Origin: Stromatinia cepivora | Taxonomy: Eukaryota > Ascomycota > Leotiomycetes > Helotiales > Sclerotiniaceae | NCBI GenBank assembly: GCA_014898415.1 | Contig: RCTD01000010.1 | Coordinates: forward strand, 558,001 to 622,000 | DNA: 64,000 bases | Direction of reading: 5' to 3' | In this document: positions 36,154 to 47,157 of the stretch, piece by piece | How positions within the stretch are numbered: the first letter of the stretch is position 1 | Layout: each line of letters starts with the position of its first letter | The notes under the pieces: generated by a model | Database searches by the model: none | The model's input: the letters and a program-made list of their open reading frames with translations, nothing else | Told to the model about the DNA's origin: nothing | Program-made: the position numbers and the translations under genes

Positions 36154-36712
36154 GATATGAATAATATATGGTGGATGATAAGGGGGTTTTCCTTTTTGGG
36201 CGCAATAATTTTTCAGTAGTATTCAGGGAAGAATTTTAATCAAGTGTCTCTGGTCCTTCAAAAGATCAATTTACTGGTTTTTTCGAACTAGGAAATAGCG
36301 GGACAGAGGCAGAAGGATAGGTTGGTGAAGCTAAAAAGAACTTGGTGAGAGCAGATATAGTCTGATGGTTATTGAGGTTATTGAGATAAATATGTAATCA
36401 GAGCTCCCCATGCTCTCATTCGTTCCTTCTGTATTAACAGTGAGTGTTGCCATTGTTGTTCGCTTACGCCAAATTTCCTACAGCAGTGACCTCACCGTAT
36501 TCACTATTTGATTTCAAACAAAATAAAACCTGAGCATCAATAACACGTTTACGGTTTTTCCAAAACAATTCCACCGCACGAAATGTTTCTTTAAAAACAA
36601 CCACTTCCCAGCTCCCGAATCATTCAAAAACATCCACTTCCACTTAACATCAATAAAAAGTTAAGGTGCAAGCAATCAAAAGCTCATTGGAGTCACATAA
36701 AAACATATCATC
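36154..36712. other. Intergenic between orphan genes 2 and 3
   Basis: 559 bases, including the gene 3 promoter side with an A-rich leader. No gene seen. Confidence 0.5.
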
Positions 36713-37176
36713 ATGATGTTATCACCTCAAGTATTGCGTGCTATTGGATGGCGACCAGTAATAAATACCGACTACGACGGCGCTGTTCTTGTCGGTGGAT
36801 TGGAGAACGAACTTAGGCATTTTGGTGATCCAGATGAAGAGCATGATTCCTGGGGAGATCCACCACCAATAAAACCTTGTCCTGTAAGTAGATTATTCAG
36901 AAATGTGTTAATAGCTCGTTGTCTTTTGCGCGGTCACATGCTAACTAGAATCGCAATATACAGTATACCCATGAAGGCGCAAGAGCTATTGCAGCAGCAG
37001 AAAAAAAGGAAAAGCGACAACACATGAGGGCAGCTCGTGCTTCAGTCTTAGGAATCTCAAAATACGAAAACAATATGAGCCATGTGGATTATGACGAGGC
37101 TGTTGAGGGGGACGAAGAAGAAGAGGAAGTGGAAGAAGACGGCCTGCACAATAGAGGCAGATGGAGATCCGCTTGA
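36713..37176 (+). CDS. Orphan array gene 3, 5' part
   Basis: Not recognised. Exons 36713-36883 and 36964-37176 (80-base intron with a GCTAACT branch site) give 127 residues: a start MMLSPQVLRAIGWRPVINTD, an acidic turn, a basic helix rich in Ala/Arg/Lys, an acidic run and the end NRGRWRSA. From about 37140 the +1 frame is clearly protein-like and continues to 37642, so the gene may be split by a one-base indel in the GAA-rich tract rather than truly ending here. An alternative is that the short form is real and the rest is a relic. Confidence 0.55.
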
Positions 37177-37642
37177 GTTCCATGATGATTGGTTCGAAGG
37201 AGATCTGCCAGAAGAAAAGGCTGAACTAGAAGTAGAATTTGAAGGTTGTTCGATATGTGGCGGGATCTCTAAAAAGAAAGTAGCTAATGATAGTGAAGAG
37301 GCTCATAACTGCGCACAAAATATCGACGAGATGGTGATGGCTACAACCAAAACCGCAGTCACCCGCACATACCTTGAAGATGACGAAAGCAATATCGGCC
37401 ATGGCGGACGCTTCGTCCTAATGTCTAATGAATGTTTCGAAACTAAAAGCGGTATCAATGAACCAGACGATGACTCGGTTACTTGCACAAATCAACCTCA
37501 GGTTGAATACGAGAGCGACCTGGATCTCGAAGAAAGCTTCATCTTAATGTTTAATGAGGAATTCGACACTAAAAGCGATGCCGAGGAAATTAAAAATATA
37601 ATCTCGTCGATCGAACCATCTCAAAGCCATTGTTTCCTGTGA
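37082..37642 (+). pseudogene. Orphan array gene 3, 3' part in the +1 frame, with two internal repeats
   Basis: Not recognised. The convincing part starts near 37140 (EADGDPLEFHDDWFEG). It contains CSICGG and two related units, GGRFVLMSNECFETKSG (about 37403-37455) and EESFILMFNEEFDTKSD (about 37527-37578), also echoed in gene 2 (ESFVVVKSYEYDAHPS). Ends HCFL and stop at 37642. The frame opens over the acidic tract of the 5' part but lacks an independent protein-like start, which supports one broken gene. No splice pair joins the two frames with a plausible intron length. Confidence 0.5.
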
Positions 37643-39100
37643 ATGCGACTCTACCTTCGTCGAGATCAATAATACAAATACGATCAATGGCTTGAATGGA
37701 GTTGAAAAGACACCATGTCCGGGCCGGGCGGTTATTGCAGCTCAGCCGGGACTTTGGCGGGCAATGACTGCTTGCAGACCATTTGAACGAGCACGGCGTC
37801 CGCATATTGTAAGGCCAGGGAGTTGGCAGGTAGTATAAACATGGGTGGATGAGTGGTTGTGCGAGCATCAAGTTAGTTTAGACTGGATGACTAAAATTTG
37901 GGAAAAAATGCGTTGGCATACGTTGATATCTTCTTTGCTGGAGACTGGGCCGATAATCTCTCACCTGTCCCTACTAAGTATCTAGTCCATCAGAATCATG
38001 GAGAGAGGATATCTAACAACGTCTCTGCGATTTGAATTTAAAAACAAGGCTTTGGTATTGGAGGAAAAAGTAATAATTAATTTCTATTTTTTTAAATACA
38101 CAAAATGGCATGAATGTTATATCCCAATGATTAAGTGATATTTTGGTGAATTGGTGATCTTGGCCGCCTGTACCCGAGACTCATAACGTAAAGGTACCGC
38201 AAAATGATAAAACTATATTTTAGACAGTCTAACACTTTTACTATGGTTTTTTTGCCCTATCATCGTGATATGACAACACTCCACTGGAGTTACTTTCGGT
38301 AGATACTAGTGTGTGATTAAGGTTGTGACGGCTTGCAAGCGTGCTCGGCTTTTGACTACTACTACCTAGTAGATTCCGACTACCCGAATCATCGACCCCA
38401 TTTACATCGCTCAATTTTCTATGTATTTAGTTGATTATTAGAATGCGTCACATATCAATCTAAAGTTTCAAAATCAGGATTTACTAAAAATACTAGGTAG
38501 GTAATCAAAACGAAATGCCGTTGGAGCTAGAAGCAGATGAGGTGAAGCTATAAAGTCACGTTTCCGTCGAGGATCATCAATCCAAGTTTTTGACTCTTGA
38601 GCTTGTATGCATACTCCGCAGTTTCGGCATCTTTGAGGGTAAATATAATCTAACTGTTGCTGTTAGGCTACATGTATATCTGAAATACCTCTTCGGAAGC
38701 GAACACATAAACCAGGCATGACCTAACTCACCCAATGCCGACACAAAGAGGAGTATTAGCAAGATGCTGGTCTATTACCTATTCTATTTGAGGTATAGAA
38801 ACATAGAACATAGTCAATGACAGCATTTAAGATGTCTTGGAGGCTATTTTGGACTAATATAGATACTACTGGAACTACTGCTCATTAGCTTGCCCACAAC
38901 CTAGGGTTCGGTTACTTCGGTATTTAAATAGTCCCTCTTCCCCCAACATCATTTCACTTCATCATATTTCAAGATCTCTAACATTTTAAACATTCAATCT
39001 TCCTGAATATTTCAAGAATAATCTTAACTATATTTTGAATCCTCACATATACATACATACATTATAAAACATCAAGAAAACATCGAAATCCCAAGCAACA
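37643..39100. other. 1.5-kb intergenic region
   Basis: A locally GC-richer patch lies near 37715-37810. ACTAGGTAGGTA-type motifs occur near 38366 and 38491. No gene seen. Confidence 0.5.
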
Positions 39101-39889
39101 ATGGGGAACGATACAATCAGGAATTTTCCCACCGAGAACATAGACTCAGACTCAATGAACAAGGCATTCGGATACGTATACGAGATGAAACTCCCCAAAG
39201 ACCTTGTCATGCAGGAGAAAAACAGGAATGCAGCGACGGATAAGGAAGGCCGCAAATACCTCATTCGATTCTTCATATCTGATACTGCTATGGAGTTCGA
39301 TATACCACGGAGCATGGTGACATTAGAGACCATCAAATTTCGTGGTTTACCCTACCTGACATCCGAAATTATCGGTGAAGACGAACTTGTGAAGGGCGCA
39401 TCAGGTAGAAGGAGGAATAGTGAGCCACTGAAAGTCACGAGGGAAGCAACATCGGCCGGTAAACGTGTCCGTAGGAATAGTTGGACATCGATGACGGAAT
39501 TGGAGGCTACGAGACCGAGTATTTTGGAAAAGCGGAAAAAAATCAGACATCGTGAGCCATTGAGAGACCCGATTGATCCAGCAGGCCTAGGCAACCGCTT
39601 CCGCAGAAAAACTTGGTCCCCGATGTCACGCTCGGAGGCGGCGAGACCAAGTAATGTGGAAAAGAGAAGTAAAATTAAACGTCGCTGTAGTGGGGTGTGG
39701 GCACCACTTCCTACTTGGAAATTTACGGGAGAAGTGGCGACGGCGATGAAAGAAAACGTCGAAAGCGCACCGATTTCTAGTTTGGCATTGTTAGGAGAAG
39801 CAAAGGTGGCGGTTCGAGATATCCGGGATATCGTCGAAGGCGGTCAAAGTAGTTCCACCAATGAAATTGGTGGTGCAGATAGGACTTGA
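39101..39889 (+). CDS. Orphan array gene 4, basic protein with 45-residue tandem repeat
   Basis: Not recognised. Single exon, 262 residues. The N-terminal 90 residues look folded (AFGYVYEMKLPKDLVMQEK, RKYLIRFFISD). Residues about 107-151 and 151-195 are two diverged copies of one unit, aligned on RRNSWTSM/RRKTWSPM, EATRPSILEKR/EAARPSNVEKR and KKIRHR/SKIKRR. The repeats are strongly basic and could bind nucleic acid or act as nuclear localisation signals (inference). A tail with VWAPLPTWKF and an acidic end follows. No signal peptide. Confidence 0.7.
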   Translation: MGNDTIRNFPTENIDSDSMNKAFGYVYEMKLPKDLVMQEKNRNAATDKEGRKYLIRFFISDTAMEFDIPRSMVTLETIKFRGLPYLTSEIIGEDELVKGASGRRRNSEPLKVTREATSAGKRVRRNSWTSMTELEATRPSILEKRKKIRHREPLRDPIDPAGLGNRFRRKTWSPMSRSEAARPSNVEKRSKIKRRCSGVWAPLPTWKFTGEVATAMKENVESAPISSLALLGEAKVAVRDIRDIVEGGQSSSTNEIGGADRT

Positions 39890-40626
39890 AGCATTTTGGA
39901 CTTTTGAGATAGTATGCAACTTTGGATCTTGGGGTGGAGTTTGGACATGTAAATACTAATTGGGCGTTCAATTCTTTTACCTCCACGATAAGGGGGTTTC
40001 AACGATTTGTTAGTTTTGGATTTAACCTTATAGCCCAAGAAATACAATTTCTAAAAATGTTTTGAAATTTGCTCAATCGGTTTGATGTTCCGGTGATCTT
40101 GGTATATCCTCATTGTTTGTAGTATTCCACCTTATAGTGAGCCTTTTCAACCTGGAAACTTGTAATAATAAGTACTGTTCTCAAGAAATAGTAATCTTGA
40201 CACTTGTAAGAGAGAAAAGTGAATTATTGATAATCAGGCATGTCTTTTTGTTTAGATACCTTTATGATTTTCAGGTTTAACAGAAGGACTTTTGCAATAC
40301 CAAAAAGGGAGAGAACCAAACTTCAACTTCAGGAACCCGGACCGAAAACTTCCATGACATTCTGGCCAAAGCCAACGGTGCGCATAATGTAGAAAACTAA
40401 TTTAGACTGGTCATGGAATTTTGAATTTAAAGTCACGCACTTGTGGAATAGTGGCATTCTAAGGGATAGCCCTAGGTTAGTTATGAGCTGCGCACAAGAA
40501 GTGAGTAGCTAACTCCGTGACGCATGAGTTCCTGGAATTATATATTGACAAAACCCATCGCAGATTTTTACAGTCTATGAAACCCTTCAAAAGACCACAA
40601 AATATAACTGGAACTCGAAACCGAAA
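39890..40626. other. Intergenic between orphan genes 4 and 5
   Basis: 737 AT-rich bases. No gene seen. Confidence 0.5.
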
Positions 40627-41010
40627 ATGGACCAAATCAACGCGATCAAAATAAATGCGATCCTCCCCGAAAAGGAGGATAGTGCCTGTCCCGTCACGCC
40701 AGCTGCAAAGAAACATTCAAATCCTACACCATCTTCACCAAATGACAAAGTCCCAAATCAGGCTTCAACCTCCAAGAAAACTGGTAGAACACCTCTTCCA
40801 TCAGCACCTCTTGTTCCCACACGTTTCGCATACAAAAGTCACGCATATAATTCTTGGCGAGCTCGCAAGAGAAGACTTCGACGCCGGGGTATTATAATCG
40901 AGATTCGTGAACCAACTGCCGCTGAGAATAGATTGAAACATCGATGTCGGAAATTGAGTGGACTTCGATGGTCGCAAACGTATTTTGAGCCGCAAGAGCT
41001 TGTACGCTGA
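40627..41010 (+). CDS. Orphan array gene 5, small basic protein
   Basis: Not recognised. Single exon, 127 residues. The N-terminal half is Pro/Ser/Thr/Lys-rich; the C-terminal half is basic, with NSWRARKRRLRRRG, then HRCRKLSGLRWSQTYFEP near the end. The GLRW element may be a weak relative of the L-R-x-C tails in the array. Nuclear localisation is possible from the Arg run (inference). No signal peptide. Confidence 0.6.
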   Translation: MDQINAIKINAILPEKEDSACPVTPAAKKHSNPTPSSPNDKVPNQASTSKKTGRTPLPSAPLVPTRFAYKSHAYNSWRARKRRLRRRGIIIEIREPTAAENRLKHRCRKLSGLRWSQTYFEPQELVR

Positions 41011-41805
41011 ACCACGTGAAAGGTTTGGGAGGAATGTGTGGTGTTGGAATTATATGGTGTGATACCATCGACGGAATAATTATTTCTGGAAACATTATGT
41101 TGCAAAAGGAGTGAGGGGGAAAGTGGTGGGTGGTGTTAGAGAGTACGAATATGAGTTGGAGGTTTTGTTTAGGATATTTTGGATTGTAAAGATTGGGGTG
41201 GTGAAATAGGCAATAGCAAATAACAAACTTCACTTCACTTCACTTCACTTCACTTCATCGTTCTTTCCCTTTTCTCAAAGCAATCAGTATCTTTAAACCT
41301 TCATCTTTCATTTTATCTTATTCTTTATAAAAGAGAAACCCACAAAACCATTCAATTGCCACAGAAATTCCAGAAACAATCTTCTCTATCCAGACAACCA
41401 ATTTTTATTTTGTTTCTTTCTTGGGAACTTTTCTGAAGAACAAGACTATAGCAACAATCTTAATTATAATGGAGAAAATTTCACATTTGTTAATAGCAAA
41501 CAGGACATCGGATGGGAGAGTCTACTTACCAATATTCACTTCAATAACAAGCGAGAGCCCTCGAAGATGTGTCGCACAATTGTTCACATATTCCTTTTAC
41601 AACCTGACCTCTATCTACCTTCAGAATTGAAATATTACAAAAACCATCACAAAGGACAGGGAGCAAAAGGTATGAAGCAGATTCAATGCAGGTTTGATAT
41701 TGAGTTGATACTGATTGGATTTTTTCCACAGACCCTCGAGGGTACCAATTCGACATAATAGAACGATACCCTTTTTAAAGTAATACAATAATTTACCCTT
41801 TGATC
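41011..41805. other. Intergenic with ACTTC microsatellite
   Basis: Bases 41227-41256 are six perfect ACTTC copies. Short plus ORFs (from ATG 41469 and from 41567) have no support. The pyrimidine-rich stretch after the microsatellite may be promoter sequence for gene 6. Confidence 0.5.
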
Positions 41806-42609
41806 ATGTCAAACCCAAATCCTCTTCTCGACCCCTCACTATTCACCAATTTACCACTCAGTGATGGAGATTCCAAAGCAAAACTCGATGCTGGCAATAA
41901 AGGGAATCAAGTTTTGGAAATAATTGAGGACCATGGGTTTTTAGGGCGGGTGGAACAGGCCGAGCCTTACAGTTCGGAAGCTCATGACCGTAATATGGTC
42001 GATGTTGATCTTGAAAGTGGTTCGGGTATTGAATTATTGGGCAACAACGTACCTGGCAGCAACAACATGAATATTTCCGAGCCAAACCGCGATGGAGAAT
42101 ATTCTGAGCAGGAGTACTCTGAGCACGTCTCCGAAGATGGGGAGATTTCGAATTCAGAATATAGCGACGATGATGAGATCAACATGGAAGACTCATTGAA
42201 AGAAACTCGACCATCGCCTCCATTACAATCACCTTCATCACCACCCTCGTACTCACCACCTCCCACCCCGGTCTTGAGACTCGCTCCACTGTTTCCACCT
42301 GGTGCTGGTATGTCATTAGCCGCAACCATGGCATACTTCGATAGTACTATCCGCTACGCTACTAGGATCAACGCAAGAAAAGTTCAGGTGCATGACACGC
42401 AGGTTACGATGGCTGAACATCGATTGAGACAAATGCCAGGAATGTGGAGAAGATCTTCGAAAGTACCAAGTTCTCTCAGAAAATGCTGGACTCCCTACGA
42501 TATGTTCGACGAGTATTTGGAGAATACATTGGTAGCTGTGAATGAATACGGAGCTGAGGATGGGGAGGAAGCCGGTGGAGAAGAATATGCAGAGAACATG
42601 GATGATTAG
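41806..42609 (+). CDS. Orphan array gene 6, acidic/proline-rich protein with SLRKCW tail
   Basis: Not recognised. Single exon, 267 residues from ATG 41806. An acidic Ser/Glu region (EYSEQEYSEHVSEDGEIS) is followed by a proline-rich stretch (PPLQSPSSPPSYSPPPTPV), a mixed segment and MWRRSSKVPSSLRKCWTPY, then an acidic end. The Trp-basic-SSLRxCW block is the clearest copy of the array's shared C-terminal motif, here followed by about 45 further residues. No signal peptide. Confidence 0.72.
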   Translation: MSNPNPLLDPSLFTNLPLSDGDSKAKLDAGNKGNQVLEIIEDHGFLGRVEQAEPYSSEAHDRNMVDVDLESGSGIELLGNNVPGSNNMNISEPNRDGEYSEQEYSEHVSEDGEISNSEYSDDDEINMEDSLKETRPSPPLQSPSSPPSYSPPPTPVLRLAPLFPPGAGMSLAATMAYFDSTIRYATRINARKVQVHDTQVTMAEHRLRQMPGMWRRSSKVPSSLRKCWTPYDMFDEYLENTLVAVNEYGAEDGEEAGGEEYAENMDD

Positions 42610-43123
42610 AATACTGGCAGTCTCACAAAAAGTTTCATTGGTACATATAATAGTTTGTGCGGAGGACTCATTTGATTGTTTTCTATCGGCATTCGTATGT
42701 ATCCCGAGGTCATCTTTTGTACTAGTCAGATATCAATCTAATGGACCCACTTTATCTCGCTTATTTGACCTCTTCTCCCTCCTCTTATCCAATGACGCAA
42801 CGTCTCATCAAGCTACTACTAATTTCAAAAGCCGTGTTGCGGCGCTCGAGGCCCGTGGAAACAACCTTGTTCTACCCAACTATGTACCTCAGTCGACAAG
42901 TTCTGGCAATGGAGTGGATACTACGATTGAGGATAGTGGTTAGCTGTTAGGATTTGATCCGGATTAGTTAGGTGCTACTTTGCTTGAGGTTAGGGTGAGT
43001 ACGGCGTATGCTTCTTACCTGGGGAACTACTCAAGCAATGCACTTTTTAAAATGTAGTTAAGGAAGTCATTGCAACAAAATAATTTCTCGTTCAAATAAA
43101 TTCGTGGTACTAACATCATCAAG
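42610..43123. other. Intergenic between orphan genes 6 and 7, possible relic exon
   Basis: Around 42790-42943 a plus frame reads SRVAALEARGNNLVLPNYVP and ends DTTIEDSG with a stop. It looks protein-like but has no start or splice partner I can defend, and a second plus frame is open across it. Confidence 0.3.
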
Positions 43124-43760
43124 ATGTCGGAACAACTTTGCGAAACATTTGATCGGGTGGTGGGTCTTGATCAACAGAGCAGGTGTCGAACAGCATGGAA
43201 GCTGTGAGCAACTATTCATCTCTTCCATCTTTATTGTGGTGTGCTAGTACTCAACAGACGGAGAGTATGCTACTCGATGGAATGGAACAGTCGAATCTAC
43301 GACACGATACGGATGCTGGGTTCGTAAGCTCCGGGAAATTTTTGGAAGCTTCCAGTGAGGCTTTGACTAGTTCCTCAAAGCAGTCGAGCCTAAGTACTCG
43401 CACAAAAGGCAGTCGATAGAAAACTCCAGAGATGAAAACAATGACGCTGAGTTATGTTCAACAGATAATGATAGCGAAGAGGACACAGAGGATGAGGACA
43501 GTATGGCTCTCTCTGTAGAAAGGCATATCGAACTTTTGGGGTGGAAAAAGTCTGAACCGACATCCATCTTTAAACTGGGAAATATCGCCAATCCTGCATC
43601 CATCCCTAAACAGGCATCCAAGTCAAGCGATGAGAGATCACTTCTTCACGCCGCCAGAGACAGGGGAAAAGTAGTCCGAGCCAGAGTAAGGAGATTGGAG
43701 TTGTTGGAGAAGCAATCTAGAAGGCGAAACTTAATTGGGCGTCATAATCCTGCATGTTAG
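43124..43760 (+). CDS. Orphan array gene 7, acidic protein with basic C-terminus
   Basis: Not recognised. Best model: exons 43124-43203, 43248-43323 and 43371-43760, 181 residues. The introns (44 and 47 bases) are at the short limit, but both are GT-AG and join open frames in phase. A simpler alternative starts at ATG 43195 and keeps only the second intron. The protein has an acidic stretch (STDNDSEEDTEDEDS), then HIELLGWKKSEP and a strongly basic helix VRARVRRLELLEKQSRRR. No L-R-x-C tail. Confidence 0.5.
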
Positions 43761-44526
43761 GAACTTATGTTGTCATAATAAGTTTCTAGTTTAAAGGATA
43801 TGGATTTTGGGATCGCTGGTTCAGGATTGCACTGGTTAGGGTGAGAGGTTTCAGCTTCAAAGAGATGGAAGTTGAGATCCTGATAAACAGGCCCATTTTG
43901 AGCGCTGTATGTGTCTCTTTTTATCATGGATTTGTGTGGTAGGGAGGAACGTTCATCTGATGTGGTATCAAAATTTTGGCAGCTCTATATGCCTAAAAGC
44001 TAGGAAGTTGTCGTCAATAACAAGGTCTTTGGAAGGCGCGGAGATAATACTCGTGCTGGGTATGGAAATTTTGTAATTTATTAGTCAATCTATCCAAAGT
44101 TTTGTTGCATATACTTTTAACACATGTAATCAAGTCGGCTGCTTGATTTTATCCTTGAAACATCTAAAATGATTTGACTGTGATCAATGTGTTTGTCTCG
44201 TCTCTATGTATATGAAGGACTCTTATTAATGAACCAACCTCGCCTGACTAATAGAATATGGAAGGCACAAATATCCCAATGCTAATACGGTCAATTAACT
44301 ATCTAAAAAGCTTAAAGTTCTTGAATCGCTCCTGCTAAACCGTAGAACATTATGTATATTAAACAGCAACCTCCCAATAGAGATCTTCTTCCAAACATCA
44401 ACATCATCTCATAGCTATCATTTCTCTTCAATTTTGGAACCTGCATAATATTCGAGATAAACTTCTATACCTCATTAATCAACAAACGACTGAACCGACA
44501 ACAGCATTCCCCAATCCAGCGATAAA
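43761..44526. other. Intergenic between orphan genes 7 and 8
   Basis: 766 AT-rich bases; no gene seen. Confidence 0.5.
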
Positions 44527-45536
44527 ATGTCGTGTCGTCAGTCTAGTCAATATCAGCGTCTAAGCACTTCGCGTGAATTGTATTCGCCGTGGTGGTCTCC
44601 GCTGGCGCAGTGGAGACGGAGAAATGCGGGATGGTTGCGTCAACGTTTGCGGTCGAGAAGAAATCCTAGCCTAAGGAATTCCATTCTTGTCGAGGACGAG
44701 GAGCCTGATCAGCGGCGCGAGCCTAATGTGTCAGAAGAGCAGGAAGAGCAAGAAGAGCAGGAAGAAAATACCGTAGACAATCCGGCGTTGCAATTGACAC
44801 ATAGCAACAGCAAAATTTGTGATCCTGATTCCCGCGATGATAATACTTCCAATTCGAAAAATATTCCAACTTGGGACACCACCTCAACGTCACACACTAC
44901 TTCAAATTCGAACAATGACTCAAAGTCAGACACTGACGAAATCATCCAGCAAAATTCGGTAAGTACCATTTTTCACTCCTATAATATAAACAAAGCTAAT
45001 TGATATAGAACAAAACTGCGAATTCGTTGGAGCAAGCAGCGACTAAAATTCGGGGTGGGGGAGCCGATACCACTCGAAACATTGGGAGTAGTGGAGCATA
45101 TCTTGTTTCATTTCCCAGTCGACTCAACAATGACCTAGAGTCCGGAATACCTACAGAAAGGGGGCCTTCCAAGAATTGGGTCAGCCGTTTCAAGAATGGT
45201 CAGAAATCCACCAAAGCTCGCCGAAGACGGAGTCGCACACAAAGTTCCACCTCAAGAAACGGGTTGGGATTTGCATTGCATAGGAGGGAATACAGTAATC
45301 TTGGCATTGAACTTTCGTACGCGGATATGACAAGAACCGAATTGAGGCTTCACAACCTTGTGGCCGGGAACACTAGGAAGCCTAAGCCTGGTAGATCTAA
45401 CCTTCGATATTGCTTGACATATTCCAGGCAGGCTTTTGATACAGTCTCTGGGGCTAGAACTCCGTGGAATGGATACAGAAAATGGTTCTCTCTTAGAAGA
45501 ACAGCGCGCGCCGCAGCTTCATGTATAGGACTTTAG
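44527..45536 (+). CDS. Orphan array gene 8, Arg-rich and acidic protein with NLRYC motif
   Basis: Not recognised. Exons 44527-44958 and 45009-45536 (50-base intron, GTAAGT...ATATAG) give 319 residues. The start is rich in Trp and Arg (SPWWSPLAQWRRRNAGWLRQ), followed by an EEQ repeat, a Ser/Asn/Asp linker, an Arg run (KARRRRSRTQ) and the segment RSNLRYCLTYSRQ, then PWNGYRKWFSLRRTARAA at the end. NLRYC and WFSLRR recall the array motif. No signal peptide. Confidence 0.72.
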
Positions 45537-46153
45537 GTCAGCATTCTTGATGGTTTGTATGGTCACTTGTTTGTACGCGTACAGCATTTCTTAGTTGCAG
45601 ATGTAAATAGTATATCAATCAAACAGCGATTTAAAATTTCTTGTCTCGGTCTATGTGTTGTGATATTCAACAGCTTCGTGTTTTAGACTAGGTATTTAGT
45701 GATGTTTGCCTTTTTCGGTCTCAACGAATTCCGATGAGAGACAATCATATTCAATATACGGTAGACTTTGAAATTTTACAATATACACTTGATTCTAGAA
45801 CTCGTGCACACGTATAAAATGCTGACACTGTAGATGGCTGTATTGAACTGTATGACGAGCAAAAATACTGGGGGTATTTAACATTGCCTGGCAAACCATC
45901 TCTCATCCACCATTATCCATTCACAATATCATTACAAGCTTTTGGATTTGATTCAACTCTCACAATCCAAAAAGTATTTACATTCGTGAAAGAGCAGATA
46001 TTTTTGGATTCACAGCGCCGTTTTGAGTTTATTTTGTGATTCTCCGCAACATCCTTAAAACCATCAATTCGATAGTCACGTTTGAAAAATATATCTTCCG
46101 ATACTGGCAACAAGGCAAGCTGGGAGGAGAAAGAGATAGAAAGGCTCAATCAA
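45537..46153. other. Intergenic between orphan genes 8 and 9
   Basis: 617 AT-rich bases; no gene seen. Confidence 0.5.
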
Positions 46154-47157
46154 ATGATAGAAATGGAAGAGAGTGGGGTAAGAGAACAGTGGAGTCTGTC
46201 TAACTCGGTGAATAAACAACATCCCCTCATGATTAAATAATCAAAAGTCGCATATTAATTATTTAGTAGATCGTCAGGCCACGATCACCAAGAAATTTCT
46301 TGAGCTCGCCAGCATTGTCAAGAGAGTCCCAATCATATTCACTTGCAGCTGGACCATCAGAATCGCCGAATTCAACAGCTGAGTCGGACTCGTCTCGATT
46401 GCCGGAGCTCTTTAAAAAATGGGGAGAAAATATTGTCTGGAGACGGAGATTTAGTTTTATTGCTCTCCAGAATTATCTTAAGCAGGCGCTCGATGGAAAT
46501 GAGGAAAATTATGATGAAAGATGCACTGATCGACGAGGGACAACGGAAGAATTGGGAGGAAATGATCAAGAGTCTGAGCTGAGCGCCGCATTTTTGGACG
46601 ATTTGGATGAAGAAGATGGGGTTGGTGGTGAGGACAAAGATGGGAATTCGGAGTATTATGACTGTCTCGAGGCGATGAGCGATGATGATTATTTCTTTTA
46701 CGACAAAATATTGCAAGAAGAGACGCTTGATCATGACAATAAACCCAAAGACAACGAATCGTTTTTCGGAGAACATCTATTCAACAACCCATTACAAGCC
46801 CTTGAAGATCAAGAAAACAATTCTGAAAGTCATCTGCCCAAGCCAATCAAACCATCCGAACCACAACGGAAACCATTCTCACTATCCAAAACCCCAATCA
46901 AACGTTTCCTAGCCAAGAAACCAAAAGGCAGACGACGCACATCATTACCTAACGGACCAGCCAGATTTGTCGGCGCTCCTGGTGATCAAATCCTGGTTCT
47001 TATTGTAAATGGGATTAATACGACGGGGGTGCCGCCTACGAGAGGAGAAATAGAACTTTGGAGGCATAGACGACATTGGAAATTCGGACAGTATGTTTCG
47101 TTTTCTAGTCCGTTGAGACATTGTTGGAGTTATTATCAGGTGGGTGAGAGGAAGTGA
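46154..47157 (+). CDS. Orphan array gene 9, acidic protein with SPLRHCW tail
   Basis: Not recognised. The main frame is open from 46270 to the stop at 47157 but has no ATG in its first 120 or more codons, so an upstream exon is needed. I propose 46154-46177 (MIEMEESG) spliced by a 92-base GTAAGA...TAG intron to 46270, giving 303 residues. The protein has NIVWRRRFSFIALQNYLKQA, long acidic runs, a basic stretch (KKPKGRRRTSLP), DQILVLIVNGIN, and ends HWKFGQYVSFSSPLRHCWSY. That tail matches gene 6 (SSLRKCW) and gene 1 (SPLR). The start exon is tentative; the large exon is secure. Confidence 0.6.
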
